A DNA stretch of 64,000 bases from Aricia agestis (GCF_905147365.1 NC_056428.1:16708001-16772000), one strand, 5' to 3'. Numbered from the stretch's first letter, positions 22,841-34,303 are shown. Translations and numbers: made by a program. The notes: generated from the sequence alone by a model not told the origin.

Positions 22841-24285
22841 AATGCGCTTTATCTGGCTGGCTGGCGCGCCTACCACCAACCCGACTATAGCTGTTGGCCC
22901 CGTGTGCGCGCTGACAACACAACCCGATCAATCTATCGGCCGATTAAAAGTCTGCAATATGCGGGGGCTCTGACATGTCGCTTTAATAAAATAAACAATC
23001 AGTAATCAAGATAGCATTGATGAAACAGCTTCTGGTCAACGTTATTCATGACCTTTGGCAATTCTCGTGGTGTTCGATGACTGAAGTGTTACAGATGTAC
23101 AGACACAATTTCGTATATATAATATTGCACTGATAGATAATAGAAAACAAAATTTTTATTTTTAACAAATGTATTATTATATATATTATCTACAATCTAT
23201 TATTATAATATATATATTATTTTACTGCCGCTGTCAGGGACGAATATTTATACTTTACTGTAATTAAATGAAGCAATTGACATAATCCCCATACAATTAT
23301 GTGCCAAACTCTTCATTAAATTGTAGTTTAATCGTCAGTCAATTGATGTCTCTGAGTCCGGCGGTTAAAGTTATAAGAAAACATACAATAATATGAAACG
23401 CAAAAAACAATACTGGAAAACAATACTCAAAACAAACGACATAATTATTAGCTTTTTATAACGTATTAATGGTGCAAATGTCTAAATTGCGCCATTAAAA
23501 GTGTTTTAAAATACGTGTAATATAATATAACTGCCCACTTGGGTTAAAATTATGTACTGAATGGTTTTATTTGTCAAATTCTTGTTGAGACAAAAAGGGA
23601 TTCTTGTTGGGGCCACTGTTTGGGGCCATTATTAGTTGTAATATTATTTTTATTACATAATATAAGTACTGGACTTTTTTTGGATTTACAGGATGGCTGC
23701 AACTTACATCGTCTCCACAGACATAGATCCAGATAGATACCGCATTTGGGTGGGTTCAGCGCTACCGAGGCTCATTCAAATGGCTGCATTCCGTTGTTTA
23801 TTGCTTTATTGTAGTGATTTAAAGTTTGTTAGAAAGCTGATAAAAGTAACCAAATATTTTATAATAACATATATTTCTATTATCCTGACGGTTACCAAGT
23901 TATATACATAAGAAGATAAAATATTTTTTTGAAATTATGTTTTTCCGAAATATTTCCCTTGGTACTTAATTCACATTGATAGTTCTTAAGAATAAAATGA
24001 TGCTTATTTAATAACCTTTCGTTTGAAACCCTATTTGAATAGGCCTGGTGGCCATCTTTGTGACGTCAGAGCTACCCCCTCCATAAACTTAGGAAGTGAC
24101 AGTGACAGTGAACAGCACTTTTCGTATTCAGGATAATATGCCAAATAAGGACATAGTACATACCAATAATTCGTAGGGCGGAGATGAGTTGAACGGAAGT
24201 TTACTTTTTTGGTATTGGGGACCGTTACGTACTAGAAAGACTTCAAAGACTTTAAAGACTATATATTTGCAAAATAATAATAATA
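22841..24285. other. Intergenic sequence
   Basis: No supported gene. A 72-codon frame at 23693-23911 follows an acceptor-like TTTTTTTGGATTTACAG. It has no recognisable domain and ends without a donor that I can argue for. Confidence 0.3.
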
Positions 24286-24287
24286 AT

Positions 24288-24662
24288 ACTCCCCAGACCG
24301 GTTTCGGTGACGGGGGCCAGTTTCATTGAAACTAGATCTGTTACGCAGGAGTAGTTTTCTATTGCCCAAGTGTGTGCGCAGTACACAAGAGCACTCTCTA
24401 TTCCTTTCACTCTCATAGGTAACCCAGTGGGACGGAAGACCGACACGACTGGCGAGAGATAAGGCGCATCAGAGATCAAGCAGGACCGAGTTTTTACATG
24501 CCCATCCGACGCATGGATCATCTTCCTTGTCAGACAATCAGGTAATCTACAGGCTATCCTAACCAAACTTGGAAATAACAATAATATGTTTCCAACGCGG
24601 GATTCGAAACCACGACCTCCGGACTCGAGAGCCACGCTCTAACCACTAGACCACGGAGACAT
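24288..24662 (-). mobile_element. tRNA-derived SINE
   Basis: On the minus strand it starts GTCTCCGTGGTCTAGTGGTTAGAG, which carries an A-box-like TGGTCTAGTGG. About 35 bases later comes the B-box-like GGTTTCGAATCCC; both are internal RNA polymerase III promoter elements. The body contains CGACACGACTGGCGAGAG and the end is ACCGGTCTGGGGAGTATTAT. The 127-codon frame through it is a by-product. The body without a head recurs at 26205. Confidence 0.75.
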
Positions 24663-25654
24663 TCATTAGCAAAATGTAAGTAAAGTAGTGTAAGTAAAGT
24701 TTAGTAGTACTTAGTACCTTGCGTAAGAGTGTTTCTTTATATTAATTGTACTTATAGGCATTTTCGCCCTCCAGCGTCATGAGTTTACCTATACATAAAA
24801 AAGCTACTCCTTCAGCGCTCCTGTGAAATTCTGTGCTTTTTATTTAATATGATCAAAATCTGGCGATTTCATTATATTACTAATCTAATTTGTCTAGTTT
24901 TTATTCTCTCATTAAACATTTTAACACTAACTTTTTAACACTTAGTTTAACACTTAGAGACTAATTTTAATTACTTATGGGCCTGTTTCACCATTTCCTG
25001 ATAAGTGACCAATAGGCTATCCGCCAATTAACTTGACAGATCAAGTATGGAGAATCTGTCAAAAAAGTTGTAAATAGCCTATTCGGAACTTTATCAGAGG
25101 GTGATTAATTAAATGAAACTCACAGATATGCATAGGGCTAATTTTTTGCTAATGTAGCATCTGCAATACTAGAAGGATTGCATGTGTATCTGTAACAAAT
25201 GATCTCATCGAGAAGGAAAACAACATTTTTGCAGCGTAGCCCTTCGGTAACGTCCGCAAATCGAATTTAAGGGCACTAAATTGAATATTTCAGGGTTTTC
25301 GATAACCTATCGAACGGGCGGCGGCAGAATTTATGCAATCATATACGTTTTATACGCTTTACCTACTTCAGCTAATACGAGTATAAACAAACATCTGTAG
25401 CTATCACAGAATAGCTCTTCAGATACGGCGTGGTGACAGACAGACGAACATTCAGTCATTATCATACAAATACTGCGTAATGCGTATGCAAATACACTGC
25501 GTTTTCTAATCACTTAAGAGTTAAGTTCTATATAAGACGCTCTTAATTTAATCAGCTACTTATCTAAATAAGGGTGACTCAGTTGACGAGTTAGAGACTC
25601 AGTCACAAGTGTAGCATTATATATAATAGATACATTCTACCTACTTTATTTTAT
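24663..25654. other. Intergenic sequence
   Basis: Nothing recognised. Confidence 0.35.
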
Positions 25655-26122
25655 AAAATAAGGGGGCAAACGAGCAAACGCGTCACTTGATGGAAGGCAA
25701 CTTCCGTCGCCCATGGACACTCGCAACATCAGAAAAGCTGCAGGTGCGTTGCCGGCCTTTTAAGAGGGAATAGGGTAGGGGAGGGTTGCTCTTGCCCCGA
25801 GCAGATTCGAGCTCAGGTTTGGCCTGCCCAGAAAACGAGGGGCAGCCTAGACGTCCACTCTCGGATCCAGGGGTTCCTGAGCATGGACGTCCAGAGAGGG
25901 ATTCTCCAACGCAGTTAATATTGATACTCGTACCCTCCTGGGGTAACAAATTGCTTTTCAACTGCGGCGTTTCTAGGGGGAGTAGGGAATTAGGCCTCAG
26001 GTAAACTCACTCACTCGGCGAAACACAGCGCTAGCGCTGTTTCACGCCGGTTTTCTGTGAGCCCATGGTATTTATCCGGTCGAGCCGGCCTATTCGTGCC
26101 GAAGCAAGGCTCTCCCACGGTA
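25655..26122 (-). mobile_element. SINE-like repeat, family D, with an extra internal segment
   Basis: Flanks 25655-25787 and 25979-26122 match the two halves of family D. They are separated by about 190 bp of unrelated, GC-richer sequence placed inside the GGGTAGGGGAGGG tract. The segment contains GACGTCCACTCTCGGATCC and a partial complement (GGACGTCCAGAGAGGGATTC). Confidence 0.6.
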
Positions 26123-26204
26123 AAACATCTCCCACATAACATCACTAATCTAGGTATTGTTGAAAAACTTAAATTAACCAAAAGGTTAATTTAGGAAACA
26201 TATT

Positions 26205-26400
26205 ATTTCCAAGTTTGGTTACGACGATGCAGGCTGATCACCTGGTTGTCTGACAAGTAAGATGATCCATGCGTCGGATGGGCATGTAAAAAGTCGGCCC
26301 TGCGATCTCTCGCCAGTCGTGTCGGTTGTTTCGGTGACAGTGACCAGTTTCATTGATCAATGAAACTGGTCACCAAACCGGTGTGGGGAGTGTTATTAAT
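26205..26400 (+). mobile_element. 5'-truncated tRNA-SINE body
   Basis: Shares ATGATCCATGCGTCGGATGG, CTCTCGCCAGTCGTGTCGG and ACCGGTGTGGGGAGTGTTAT with the element at 24288. It contains a perfect 34-bp palindrome at 26340-26373 that the other copy lacks. Confidence 0.65.
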
Positions 26401-27110
26401 ATTTTTATTACCTTTTTATGAAACGGTTTTTAAAGAAAAGCAAAATAAATATAAGTATGCCCTATCTAGATAGAAAACAAAATGCTTATAACATAGCTGC
26501 TAGTTCTGTCGTAGATAATACCTATACCTACTTTTAAGCTACTGGTTTTATAGATAAAAATTAATCATAACAATGAACTTTCGGGTATTTTAAGAAGGCT
26601 TAATTTGTGAATAAGATAATAATTAATAATATTTTATTATAGGTGACAGCCGTGTTAGTATGAACTTTGTCAAAGCTTGAAATTGCGTTCATGTAAAAAA
26701 AAAGGTTTTCATATTATTTCATAACATTTCCTACAGAACCACTCGTCTCCCCTCCAACTAATAAAGCCTTTCGATTGCAATAATGTTCCATCCGCGAATT
26801 GAGTATCCGATATTTGACTTATGCAAAGAAATTTCCATATGAGAACGAATATTTCCATTTTTATGTGGACCAAAAAATAAACACAGATTTATCCTCTTCT
26901 ACAAAATTATTGTTAGATAAAGTCAAAATAATGATTGATTATAATAGAAAACTAAGTAAAGTAACACTATGACTATTACTTATTAATTCTACGAGACAAA
27001 CTACTTACTACACAGCTGCTTTATTATAATATGGGAGTAAAAAACTTGTCAATTTTAATACTTTTCCATACGAACAATAAAAATCGTTAAACCTTTAGAT
27101 ATCTACATAA
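26401..27110. other. AT-rich intergenic sequence
   Basis: Nothing recognised. Confidence 0.35.
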
Positions 27111-27114
27111 TATT

Positions 27115-27235
27115 ATACAGAGTGTAACAAAACTAAGTGATAATACTGTGAAAGTAGCAACGCTGAAAGACGATTGCCATACAAATAAAAAAAATCTGCG
27201 CTGCTACGTTCACAGTGATCTCTTTACGACTCAAT
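27115..27235 (+). repeat. Repeat with ACAGAGTGTAACAAAACTAAG end
   Basis: Inverted relative of 21475-21630; a third piece (TGTTACACTCTGTAT) sits at 61935-61950. Confidence 0.45.
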
Positions 27236-27249
27236 TACTTAAGTGTTTA

Positions 27250-27573
27250 TTAATTATAAGACCGCAACAATAATAATTTATAAAGGGGATTAAGGATTTT
27301 CACATTGTACAAATACTTACTAATATAGTTAGAAGTAAATAAAACTAACGACCGCGGACCATGTAAGGCCATGTTCCTTTGAAGGCCAACTATTAAAAAG
27401 TCGTAGTTATCATCATGGTAAGACATATTCCTTCTACTACACACTAATTGAGCATGATCCATCAAACTTGAGGCCACAAACGCGGCGCGGTCGATCGCGC
27501 CGCAATTGTGGCAGTGAGATCTCACTGTTTGTAGACTTTGGTTATCGAGATTATAATTGTAATTTCCGCACAC
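27250..27573 (-). CDS. Unrecognised 107-codon open frame
   Basis: Longest frame in this stretch. It begins MCGNYNYNLDNQSL and holds a CHNC pair. I recognise no domain. No splice donor or acceptor supports it, and part of it covers the recurring TTCCTTTGAAGGCC motif, so it is more likely repeat-derived than a gene. Confidence 0.15.
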   Translation of the reverse strand: MCGNYNYNLDNQSLQTVRSHCHNCGAIDRAAFVASSLMDHAQLVCSRRNMSYHDDNYDFLIVGLQRNMALHGPRSLVLFTSNYISKYLYNVKILNPLYKLLLLRSYN

Positions 27574-28492
27574 TGCAAAACTTAATTTTTAGCTACGTAA
27601 CCTATATCTAACTCAAATTTTATTACAGTGAATTGTCGTATAAGGATATGTGTATGATACTAATAAATGAAAATCTACTCATGCCTCGATTTAAGGCGAC
27701 GCGCGACGCCTTGATATTTGGCTGTAGCGATATCGATTTTTCGCAGCAATGACTAAAGCTAAGAAATTAAAGTTCATTGTCAGTATTCATCATATCTTTG
27801 TCTTTGAATTACCTATAGCATAACACGATTGATCTACTTTTATAACACAAAATAATCAATCAAACAGACCTCTGTAAATAAGGGATTTCGATTTTTCCAA
27901 CAGAGGAGAGTGATTTAAGCTTCCGTTTGTACATAAATTGGTTCAAGCATACACTTTGATTTACCCATAGCTTATATGAAATGTTTTTTATGGTTTTTTA
28001 ATTACGCGACAAAAACCATTTTGTCGCTACGCCCTTTCCATTTTTTGCTGTTCCTCTCATAGAAAACAAGCAATCTAAAACATATCCAACACGGTTTTTT
28101 ACTTTAAGGCGGCGTCACCATAAGTTAAAATATTGGCAATGTTCCTATGAAGGCCGGTGGTTCCTTATAAGGCCCAACCAAAGATTTGATTGGGCCTTAT
28201 AAGGAATCAAATCTTTACTCTTTGTACATGGACTTTACAAGGAACATTTAAAAATCATTAACATATTATTATAAACAGTTACGGTCGTACTACAAAAGAT
28301 TTAAACACCTGTTGAACAGTTTATTAGAGAAAAATTCAGTACAAAATGGTCTCAAAATAACTTTTCAATAGATGTTTAAATCTTGTGTGGTAAGACCGTT
28401 ATTTTTTAGTTATAAATGCGTACCGTAACAATAAAAATAATATTTTTTTATAACATCTTTACTTATTAGGGTTATTAAACTTATACACTGAT
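27574..28492. other. Intergenic sequence with TTCCTTNNAAGGCC-type motifs
   Basis: Includes an inverted pair GGTTCCTTATAAGGCCCAA / TTGGGCCTTATAAGGAATC at about 28160-28207. No gene. Confidence 0.35.
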
Positions 28493-29296
28493 ACTAGATG
28501 TCCCGCGCGGCTTCGCCCGCGTAAATTAGAAATTTTACAGAATCCGTAGGTACATTTTCCCATAAAAAATATTTCCCCCGTTTTTCCCACATTTTCCTGA
28601 GTTTCTTCTGTCGTATTAGTCTTAGAGTAATAATATAATATAACCTTCTCGATAAATGATGAGTCTTACTCGATAAATGATCTATCTAACACTGAGATAA
28701 GTTTTTAAATCGGACCTGTAGTTTCTGAGATTGACGCGTTCAAGCAAACATACTCTTCAGGTTTATAATATTAGGTAGATATAGATTTTTTTTAATTATC
28801 GCTTGACAAACTCGAGTCTCGATCTAAAAGACTATGAAATGGTATAATATGGTAGTGATGATGATGATGATGATGATGAAGAATGTAATTTGCATAGTAG
28901 CATATGCTTTCTGTTCTTAAAACAACGCCGAAACTCCCAAACTTGTATCTATAAAGAATCAGGAATTCTCTCAGCACCTTCCGAACCACGGTATACCAGG
29001 TATATCTCGGTGCAAAATCTTACTTGTTGGTAGCATATGCTTAGAATACTTCTCACGAAACCGAAGTCACCATATGTTTCCCTATAAGTTTTGAGGAGTT
29101 CCCTCGATTACTTATGGATCCTTCATCAGATCACCACTTTTCTGAATATAATACCAAATTGGGATGATACCCTATATACCAAAAGAAAAATTTTGAAAAT
29201 CGGTTAACAAACGGCGGAGTAATCGTTGAATATAAGAAAACGAACATAACACCTCCCCCATTTTGAAAGTCGGTTAAAATTGTAGCCTATGTGTTA
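28493..29296 (-). mobile_element. About 800-bp interspersed repeat, family G (Helitron-like end)
   Basis: It starts ACTAGATGTCCCGCGCGGC, the complement of a hairpin + CTAG|T Helitron-type 3' end. It continues through a TAATAATATAATATAA microsatellite seed (28628-28643), a TTCAGGTTTATAATATTA block, a GAT trinucleotide repeat and a conserved 400-bp segment. It ends near GCCTATGTGTTATT. The same order of blocks recurs at 33426-33640 plus 37626-38271. Confidence 0.65.
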
Positions 29297-29299
29297 TTT

Positions 29300-29640
29300 A
29301 TTTAATATCAGCACATGAATTGAATAACAAAATTTTTTTCAAATTAATCGTAGCGCCATCTGTCAGGACAAACTAAAATTGAAATAGAATAATATTGAAT
29401 GCGATGATAGCGCCGTCCGCCGGATCTAATGTAAAACATTCCAAAATCAACAACTCCTTATAAATAAGAAATTAATTGAAAAAACATTTTCCAGTAGACC
29501 AAACTGTAAATCTAAACCATTCTCGAATCTCCACGAACACACACAAAAAATTTCATCAAAATTGGTCCAGTCGTTTAGGAGGAGTTCAGTCACATACACA
29601 CGCACACAAGAAATATATATATTAAGATTGAACATTTTGG
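29300..29640 (-). repeat. Degenerate repeat ending in TCATCAAAATTGGTCCAGTCG
   Basis: Contains AAAATTTCATCAAAATTGG and a CACACACGCACACA run. Typical non-coding repeat; not classified. Confidence 0.4.
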
Positions 29641-29780
29641 CTTTCTAAAGAACGGGCCCATTAGACGGCCATTTTGGATTTAAAAAATTTTTGATATCAT
29701 GATAAAACGCGTTGGCAATTAGTTATAAGATGTCAATGTGATTCTCATTACTACTATTTTCAAAGAATTTCCATTAATAT

Positions 29781-30245
29781 TGTGGCGGTACCCACAATTC
29801 GCCTAACAATCCTCTTTTCTCTTTTCTCAATTCGACGACCTCTGTGGCTCAGTTGGTGGGCTGTTGGTAGCTCAAGCCGGGGGTCGTGGGTTCGAATCCC
29901 GCCGACGGAACAAAAAGTTTTCAAAAGTTCCTGGGTCATGGATGTGTATTATATATCTAATAAAAATCTTAAATATATGTATAGTAAAGTATTAAATATA
30001 TTTCCGTTGTCTGGTACTTGTAACACAAGTCCTCTAGGTACTTACCACGGGGCCAGACTAACTTGGTGTGAAGCGTCCATAGATATTTAAAAAAAAATCC
30101 TGCATCGCGCTATCGAAGTTTCGGAGAACGCCAAGATAATTTATATACAACGTCTCATTTGACATCAGTGGGCTTCGGCCTGCCCGAGCATGCTATCTCT
30201 CTCGGTCGGAGGATCTTCCTTTTCGGCCGCCACGAACAACGTTAA
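29781..30245 (+). repeat. Left LTR of the TRIM, interrupted by a SINE
   Basis: Matches the right LTR in two parts (29781-29810 and about 30098-30245); between them is the SINE. Confidence 0.8.
29817..30097 (+). mobile_element. tRNA-derived SINE inside the left LTR
   Basis: The head has TGGCTCAGTTGG (A box) and GGGTTCGAATCCC (B box). The body ends in CCATAGATATTT and a run of nine to ten A. AATCCT is repeated at both ends (near 29809 and 30097), a short target duplication. The acceptor-stem halves do not pair, so this is a SINE and not a tRNA gene. Confidence 0.75.
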
Positions 30246-30538
30246 ATTGGTGACCACCGACAAGAACACGCATCCTTCTGGACATCAATCATCATCAACA
30301 CTCCCAACCATCACGTCAGCAGACATCAAGCATAACCGGGTCGCCTCGACCATAAGCCGCGTTGGGCGTCCGCGCCGGTCGAACCCGTGTCTGGCTTGAA
30401 AGGGGCAGCCATAGGCTACAACGACCGGTCAGCAAGCAGAGCACGGGGTCCCTCTCCTGGTCATTGCACGCGTAGCTTCGGACCAACCTGACAACGCAAG
30501 CGCATCAAAGAATACCACAGGCCTTCGGGGGGGAGTGA

Positions 30539-30715
30539 TGTGGCGGTACCCACAATTCGCCTAACAATACTGCATCGCGCTATCGAAGTTTCGGAGAACG
30601 GCAAGATAATTTATATACAACGTCTCATTTGACGTCAGTGGGCTTCGGACTGACCGAGCATGCTATCTCTCTCGGTCGGAGGATCTTGCTTTTCGGCCGC
30701 CACGAACAACGTTGA
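30539..30715 (+). repeat. Right LTR of the TRIM
   Basis: Uninterrupted 177-bp LTR following the polypurine tract. A few substitutions relative to the left LTR show some age. Confidence 0.8.
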
Positions 30716-30720
30716 AATAT

Positions 30721-31193
30721 ATGCTTAGTTATATTAAGATGATGTTCAAGCAATGTTCGTTAAAGTTTTTTTAGATGATATAAATATATTGAGCATTTAA
30801 TGTTTAAAATAATCAAGTTAAACGACTGATGTATAATATTGGCCTTATTTGGAGCTGTGTTCCTTGCAAGGCCATTTGGAAGAGCTTTACAAAACTTAAG
30901 TATATTAAATGGATATTGAAGCTAGGCTAAAAAGTAATTTATAATACGATACCTAATAAAACAGAACATTACATAATAATTTGTTTCCTTTTATTTCTTT
31001 ATTTAAAAAAACGAACGAACAAGTATTTTCCCGTTAGAGTGGCCTTACATGGTCCAGGGTCCATAACTAATTTTCTATCAGCGACTAATTTGCTAACAAT
31101 GATTAGGTGTGATTGTTTACAAACAATATTCGGCCGTCACGTACGAATATAGTGGGAGTATATTTTGCGATCTGACTAATATAATACTTTGTG
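30721..31193. other. AT-rich intergenic sequence
   Basis: Holds TTCCTTGCAAGGCC and GGCCTTACATGGTC motifs that echo 27.3-28.2 kb; otherwise nothing recognised. Confidence 0.35.
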
Positions 31194-31562
31194 ATCTAAG
31201 TCAGTGTTTCCCAAACGTTGTTTTGCCGCGGCCCGGTAATTTTCACACTGGTTATACGTGAGTCGTGACCTTCGAAATATTTTAGACCCAGCTAGTTCCA
31301 TGAATGTTAAATAATACAAATAATACACTACACACATACCAGCCAGGCTGGCCAACGGTGGCGTAGGAGATAAGTGTAACACCCTGGGGCCTGGGGGAGG
31401 CCTTTGGGTAGGATATAGATAGGAGGAGTCAGTGCACATAATACTTATTTTATTAATTGTAGAAATGTTTTGCGAATTGTGTGTACCATCGAAATTGATT
31501 GAAAATTGGTAGATGACGGACCCGATAGTTATTATGTCAAAATCTGTCGACAGGACGACACC

Positions 31563-31588
31563 ATAAACTTACCTATAGGTAAGTTTAT
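31563..31588. repeat. Perfect 26-bp palindrome
   Basis: ATAAACTTACCTA followed directly by its complement; adjacent to the nested MITE. Confidence 0.9.
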
Positions 31589-31599
31589 AATTTATATAG

Positions 31600-31780
31600 A
31601 TACTCCACTCGGGGTAACTTGTCGCTAGCGGTCATTGAGTGTCAAACACTTGTCATTTTCCATATAAAGCCACGATAAACAATATCTGACACTTCATTGT
31701 CAATCGCGGTTTATATGGAAAATGACAAGTTTGACAGGGAGTCAATGACCGTTAGGGACAAGTTAGCCAGAGTGGAGTAT
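31600..31780. mobile_element. Foldback MITE nested in the hAT element
   Basis: ATACTCCACTC at one end and GAGTGGAGTAT at the other. The arms pair over about 75 bp, including CTTGTCATTTTCCATATAAA and its complement. Confidence 0.75.
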
Positions 31781-31974
31781 AGCGGAATATTTTAACTTTA
31801 TGGTCGACACATTGAATATTGACATAACCTGACTAAATGACGTAAGCCCGCAATCTGCCTATGAATCAATTAAGTACTTTTTGGTACCTATCGCCTATTT
31901 CTAGTCATTAATTTTAGTGCAAAGTATGGACTATAGAGCTGACGAAACGTTGCGACTCGGTATTTTATTTAGAT

Positions 31975-32240
31975 TTTTTTTATGAAATAAGGGGTGAAAC
32001 GAGCAAACGGGTCACCTGATGGAAAGCAACTTCTGTCGCCCGTGGACACTTGCAGCATCAGAAGAGCTGCAGGTGCGTTGCCGGCCTTTTAAAGGGAATA
32101 GGGTAATAGGGGAGGGTAGGGAAGGGAATAGGGTAGAGGATTGGGCCTCCGGTAAACTCACTCAATCGGCGAAACACAGCGCAAGCGCTGTTTCACGCCG
32201 GTTTTCTGTGAGAACGTGGTATTTCTCCGGTCGAGCCGGA
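31975..32240 (-). mobile_element. 5'-truncated SINE-like family D inside the hAT element
   Basis: Antisense copy with poly-T at the left. The head is missing beyond GGTCGAGCCGG, where hAT sequence resumes. Confidence 0.7.
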
Positions 32241-32591
32241 TGGCCCGGTACCGCGACCCGGCAATTGGGAAACACTGATCTAAGTGATAGAACAGCCCAC
32301 GTTCACGGTTCAGGTGAGGTCAACTTATTCGTTATGTTGAGTAAATTTCGGATGAAAACTCTTGTGAGAATACAAACATACAAACAGTGCACAACATCCA
32401 TCATGCCTTGTAAACATTGGGGATATCGTGTAAGGCTTTTGAATTATTTTAAGTAATTTGCCTAAGGTACATATTCTGACACTTGAAAACCCAATTTTTT
32501 ATCAACATGTTACCTACTGAGTTATAAATAGGTATATATAAAATGGTACTACGTTGCTTATAATAACTCAATGCTGACTTATTTTAATTAA

Positions 32592-33028
32592 AAAATCGCC
32601 CAAGTGCGAGTCGGACTCGCGCACGAAGGGTGCCGTACTGTTATAGAGCAAACATAGACCAAACATTGTGTTTTTGTTTTATTTTAATATTATTCTTAAT
32701 AATTAAGGCCTTTGTGCAAATATCAAGTGCCTACCTGTTGCTATTATTGATATCGAGCAAAAAAGGGGGAAAAATCACGTTTGTTATATGGGAGCCCCAT
32801 TTAAATATTAATGATATTTTGTTTCTTTAGTATTTGTTGTTATAGCGGCAACAAATACTGTATATACACAATCTGTGAAAATTTCAGAACTCTAGCTATA
32901 GCGTTTCTTGAGATACAGCCTGGAGACAGACAGACGGACATACAGACGGACAAACAGACGGACAGACAGACATCGAAGTCTCATGAATAGGGTTCCGTTT
33001 TCACCCTTTGGGTACGAAACCCTAAAAA
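32592..33028 (+). mobile_element. Interspersed repeat, family B
   Basis: Full-length copy in the opposite orientation to the others: CGCCCAAGTGCGAGTCGGAC start, GGGTACGAAACCCTAAAAAA end. Confidence 0.7.
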
Positions 33029-33049
33029 ATTAAGTAATACGACGTAGGT

Positions 33050-33425
33050 ACCCTCTACATCAGATCAGCAGTTTGAGTGAAGAGAGGTAACAGACATATA
33101 AACAAGCAAACTTTTCCATTGTTATTAGGTATTATAAAACTAGATATTATTTATATCTACTTGCGCAGCAATTTGTCAAAACTCTAAAGCACTGTAAGTG
33201 GGTCCCTAGACGATCAATTTTATTGTGCAACTAGATGACCAAAATTAGTTTATCACGCGGGAACCGTACATTTTTCCGGGATAAAAACTATCCTATGTCC
33301 TTTCTCGGGACTCCTTGAAAGTATCTCCATGCCAAATTTCAGCAAAATCGGTTCAGTGGCTTGAGCGTGAAGAGATAACAGTCAGACAAACAGACGGACA
33401 GGCACACTTTCGCATTTATAATATT
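33050..33425 (-). mobile_element. Family A fragment and copy, abutting family G
   Basis: A fragment (33050-33135) with GAGAGGTAACAGACATA precedes a copy (33228-33425) running from ACTAGATGACCAAAATTAG to TTTCGCATTTATAATATTA. Its end touches the next element's CTAG end without spacer. Confidence 0.55.
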
Positions 33426-33640
33426 ACTAGATGTCCCGCGCGGCTTCGCCCTCGTAAATTAGGAATTTCATAGAAACCGTACATTTTCGAATAGCTATAA
33501 ATACTCCTTTCACGTGGTCTACTCTATATAAGTGCCAAATATTGCTATGAAAATTGCTCCAGTAGTTCGTGAGATAAACCCTTTCTGATATTTTCCCCGT
33601 TTTTACCACATTTTCCTGAGTCTTCGGTCGTATTAGTCTT
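33426..33640 (-). mobile_element. Family G repeat, left part of the split copy
   Basis: ACTAGATGTCCCGCGCGGCT to CGTATTAGTCTTA, aligning with 28493-28628. The alignment stops exactly where the microsatellite array begins and resumes at 37626. Confidence 0.65.
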
Positions 33641-34303
33641 AATATATTATAATATAATATGATATGATATGATATGATATGATATGATATGATATGATAT
33701 GATATGATATGATATGATATGATATGATATGATATGATATGATATGATATGATATGATATGATATGATATGATATGATATGATATGATATGATATGATAT
33801 GATATGATATGATATGATATGATATGATATGATATGATATGATATGATATGATATGATATGATAAAATATAATATAATATAATATAATATAATATAATAT
33901 AATATAATATAATATAATATAATATAATATAATATAATATAATATAATATAATATAATATAATATAATATAATATAATATAATATAATATAATATAATAT
34001 AATATAATATAATATAATATAATATAATATAATATAATATAATATAATATAATATAATATAATATAATATAATATAATATAATATAATATAATATAATAT
34101 AATATAATATAATATAATATAATATAATATAATATAATATAATATAATATAATATAATATAATATAATATAATATAATATAATATAATATAATATAATAT
34201 AATATAATATAATATAATATAATATAATATAATATAATATAATATAATATAATATAATATAATATAATATAATATAATATAATATAATATAATATAATAT
34301 AAT
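33641..34303. repeat. Giant pentanucleotide array, (GATAT)n then (AATAT)n
   Basis: About 40 units of GATAT (to about 33861), a short GATAAAATAT transition, then about 88 units of AATAT, nearly perfect. The 227-codon 'YYIIL' frame over it is a translation of the repeat. It lies inside a family G repeat whose other copy has only about two units here. Confidence 0.95.

Larger units (their letters stand above)
29781..30715 (+). mobile_element. TRIM (miniature LTR retrotransposon) with AATAT target duplication
   Basis: Two direct LTRs of about 177 bp (TGTGGCGGTACC...AACGTT) enclose only about 290 bp. The internal part starts with ATTGGTGACCACCGAC just after the left LTR, a plausible primer-binding site. 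It ends with a polypurine tract, GGGGGGGAGTGA, just before the right LTR. AATAT flanks both sides (29776-29780 and 30716-30720). There is no gag or pol, so movement must have been in trans. The left LTR is split by a SINE. Confidence 0.8.
31202..32277. mobile_element. Non-autonomous hAT-type element, 1.08 kb
   Basis: The terminal inverted repeat CAGTGTTTCCCAA is perfect over 13 bp and continues imperfectly through a GCCGCGGCCCGG-like block. The target duplication ATCTAAGT is perfect (31194-31201 and 32278-32285). CAGTG ends and an 8-bp duplication point to hAT (the P superfamily also makes 8 bp). No transposase is left. It carries a small MITE and an antisense SINE. Confidence 0.85.

Noticed and set aside
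23693..23911. Possible internal exon after TTTTTGGATTTACAG
   Set aside because: No homology, no convincing donor, and no neighbouring exon with compatible phase.
24600..24660. Possible minus-strand tRNA gene
   Set aside because: It is the head of a tRNA-derived SINE; no closed cloverleaf, and the body continues directly.
28792..28989. Frame with a run of histidines
   Set aside because: It is the translation of a GAT microsatellite inside the family G repeat; the same occurs at 37785-37976.
29840..29915. Possible tRNA gene
   Set aside because: A and B boxes are present but the acceptor halves do not pair, and a SINE body with A-tail follows.
32019..32456. 145-codon frame and similar ones at 6023, 20825, 25683 and 45481
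   Set aside because: All lie in SINE-like family D copies and share its sequence in differing frames.
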